A stretch of 64,000 nucleotides of DNA from JALSNL01 sp036479585 (GTDB lineage: Bacteria; Bacteroidota; Ignavibacteria; Ignavibacteriales; Melioribacteraceae): the NCBI GenBank assembly GCA_965224785.1, contig OZ245062.1, positions 3,906,001 to 3,970,000 on the forward strand, in the 5' to 3' direction. Position numbers and translations under genes: made by a program. The notes under the pieces are model-generated. The model was not told where the DNA came from. It saw only the letters and a list, made by a program, of their open reading frames with translations, and searched no databases. Below are positions 63,725-64,000 of this stretch, one piece after another. Positions within the stretch are counted from its first letter, which is position 1. Every line of letters begins with the position of its first letter.

Positions 63725-64000
63725 TTGAACTCAGTTGCGGAAGTTAGTAATTCGGAATATAAAGTTCTTCTTGTTGAAGACGAAGGAACTATTGCAAAAC
63801 TTTTTTTATATAGTTTAAAAAAAGCAGGCTATTCTTATGAGTGGGCTGAGAATGGATTAGAGGGTTATCTTCTTGCAAAGTCTTTTCAACCAGATGTTAT
63901 TGTTAGTGATATTATGATGCCTGAAGTTGATGGCTATGAGTTTAGAAAAATGTTGCTGGATGATGAAAAATTAAAGCAAGTTCCATTTGTTTTCCTTTCT
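63725..64000 (+). CDS. Response regulator receiver domain protein, 3' end beyond window
   Basis: From a TTG at 63725, preceded by AAAGGAAAA, the frame encodes NSVAEVSNSEYKVLLVEDEG, then AENGLEGYLLAKSFQPDVIV and SDIMMPEVDGYEF. These are the acidic pair, phosphoacceptor Asp (SDIMMP) and surrounding strand of a receiver domain. It runs off the window edge, so any output domain is unseen. The 43-bp gap to the sigma-54 regulator suggests one operon and possibly a phosphorelay. Confidence 0.85.
   Translation, partial: MNSVAEVSNSEYKVLLVEDEGTIAKLFLYSLKKAGYSYEWAENGLEGYLLAKSFQPDVIVSDIMMPEVDGYEFRKMLLDDEKLKQVPFVFLS

Overview
The window is AT-rich bacterial DNA. It most likely comes from the Ignavibacteria or a relative in the Bacteroidota/Chlorobi group. 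The evidence is a type IX secretion C-terminal signal with an NYPNPFNPTT motif on a CotH protein, a carboxypeptidase-regulatory-domain TonB receptor, a giant hybrid two-component sensor, a short primary-type sigma factor close to the Bacteroidota/Chlorobi form, and DUF1015 and DUF2203 housekeeping genes. Unlike classical Bacteroidota, at least two promoters here look like ordinary TTGACA-N17-TATA sigma-70 promoters. The phylum call is an inference from gene content.

Region 1 (1-13224, minus strand) is most of a type VI secretion locus. In transcription order it runs: unknown 149-aa gene, FHA protein, TssJ, TssK, TssL, TssM, TagF, TssA, TssB, TssC, Hcp (cut by the window edge). It has the TssJLM membrane complex and TagF/FHA regulators of the proteobacterial type, not the TssJLM-less form usual in Bacteroidetes. 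Upstream on the same strand lies a 1548-aa hybrid sensor/AraC regulator (13456-18102). Region 2 (18103-32400) follows a decayed transposase fragment and a tRNA-Lys(CTT). It holds a TonB receptor with a co-transcribed lipoprotein, a TetR-controlled thioesterase operon with visible operators, msrA, the oxidative pentose-phosphate pair zwf-pgl, an esterase, a DUF2203 gene, a TPR-thioredoxin lipoprotein and DUF1015.

Region 3 (32455-41761) starts with serC and ends with a glycerate kinase gene, both linked to serine/glycerate metabolism. Between them sits an accessory island: a frameshifted ORF6N gene, a beta-class DNA methyltransferase coupled to a DGQHR (DndB-like) protein, DUF808, a DUF1016 nuclease-like gene and a lipoprotein. 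Two inserted genes are flanked by partial copies of a neighbouring gene: a 120-bp copy of the serC 3' end after ORF6N, and a lipoprotein 5' fragment before DUF1016. This suggests cassette-like acquisition.

Region 4 (42237-64000) is dominated by giants. A 2209-aa protein joins a PLP aminotransferase-like fold to an HPr-kinase-like P-loop domain. A 959-aa secreted CotH-kinase protein carries a palindromic repeat inside its sorting domain. A 2445-aa protein has an N-terminal cyclic-nucleotide-binding-like domain, about 2000 residues of coiled coil and a C-terminal STAS domain, and is followed by a sigma-54 response regulator and a further response regulator. The primary sigma gene, with a near-consensus promoter and terminator, and a MarC gene lie between them. 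No CRISPR array, rRNA gene or complete insertion sequence was seen.
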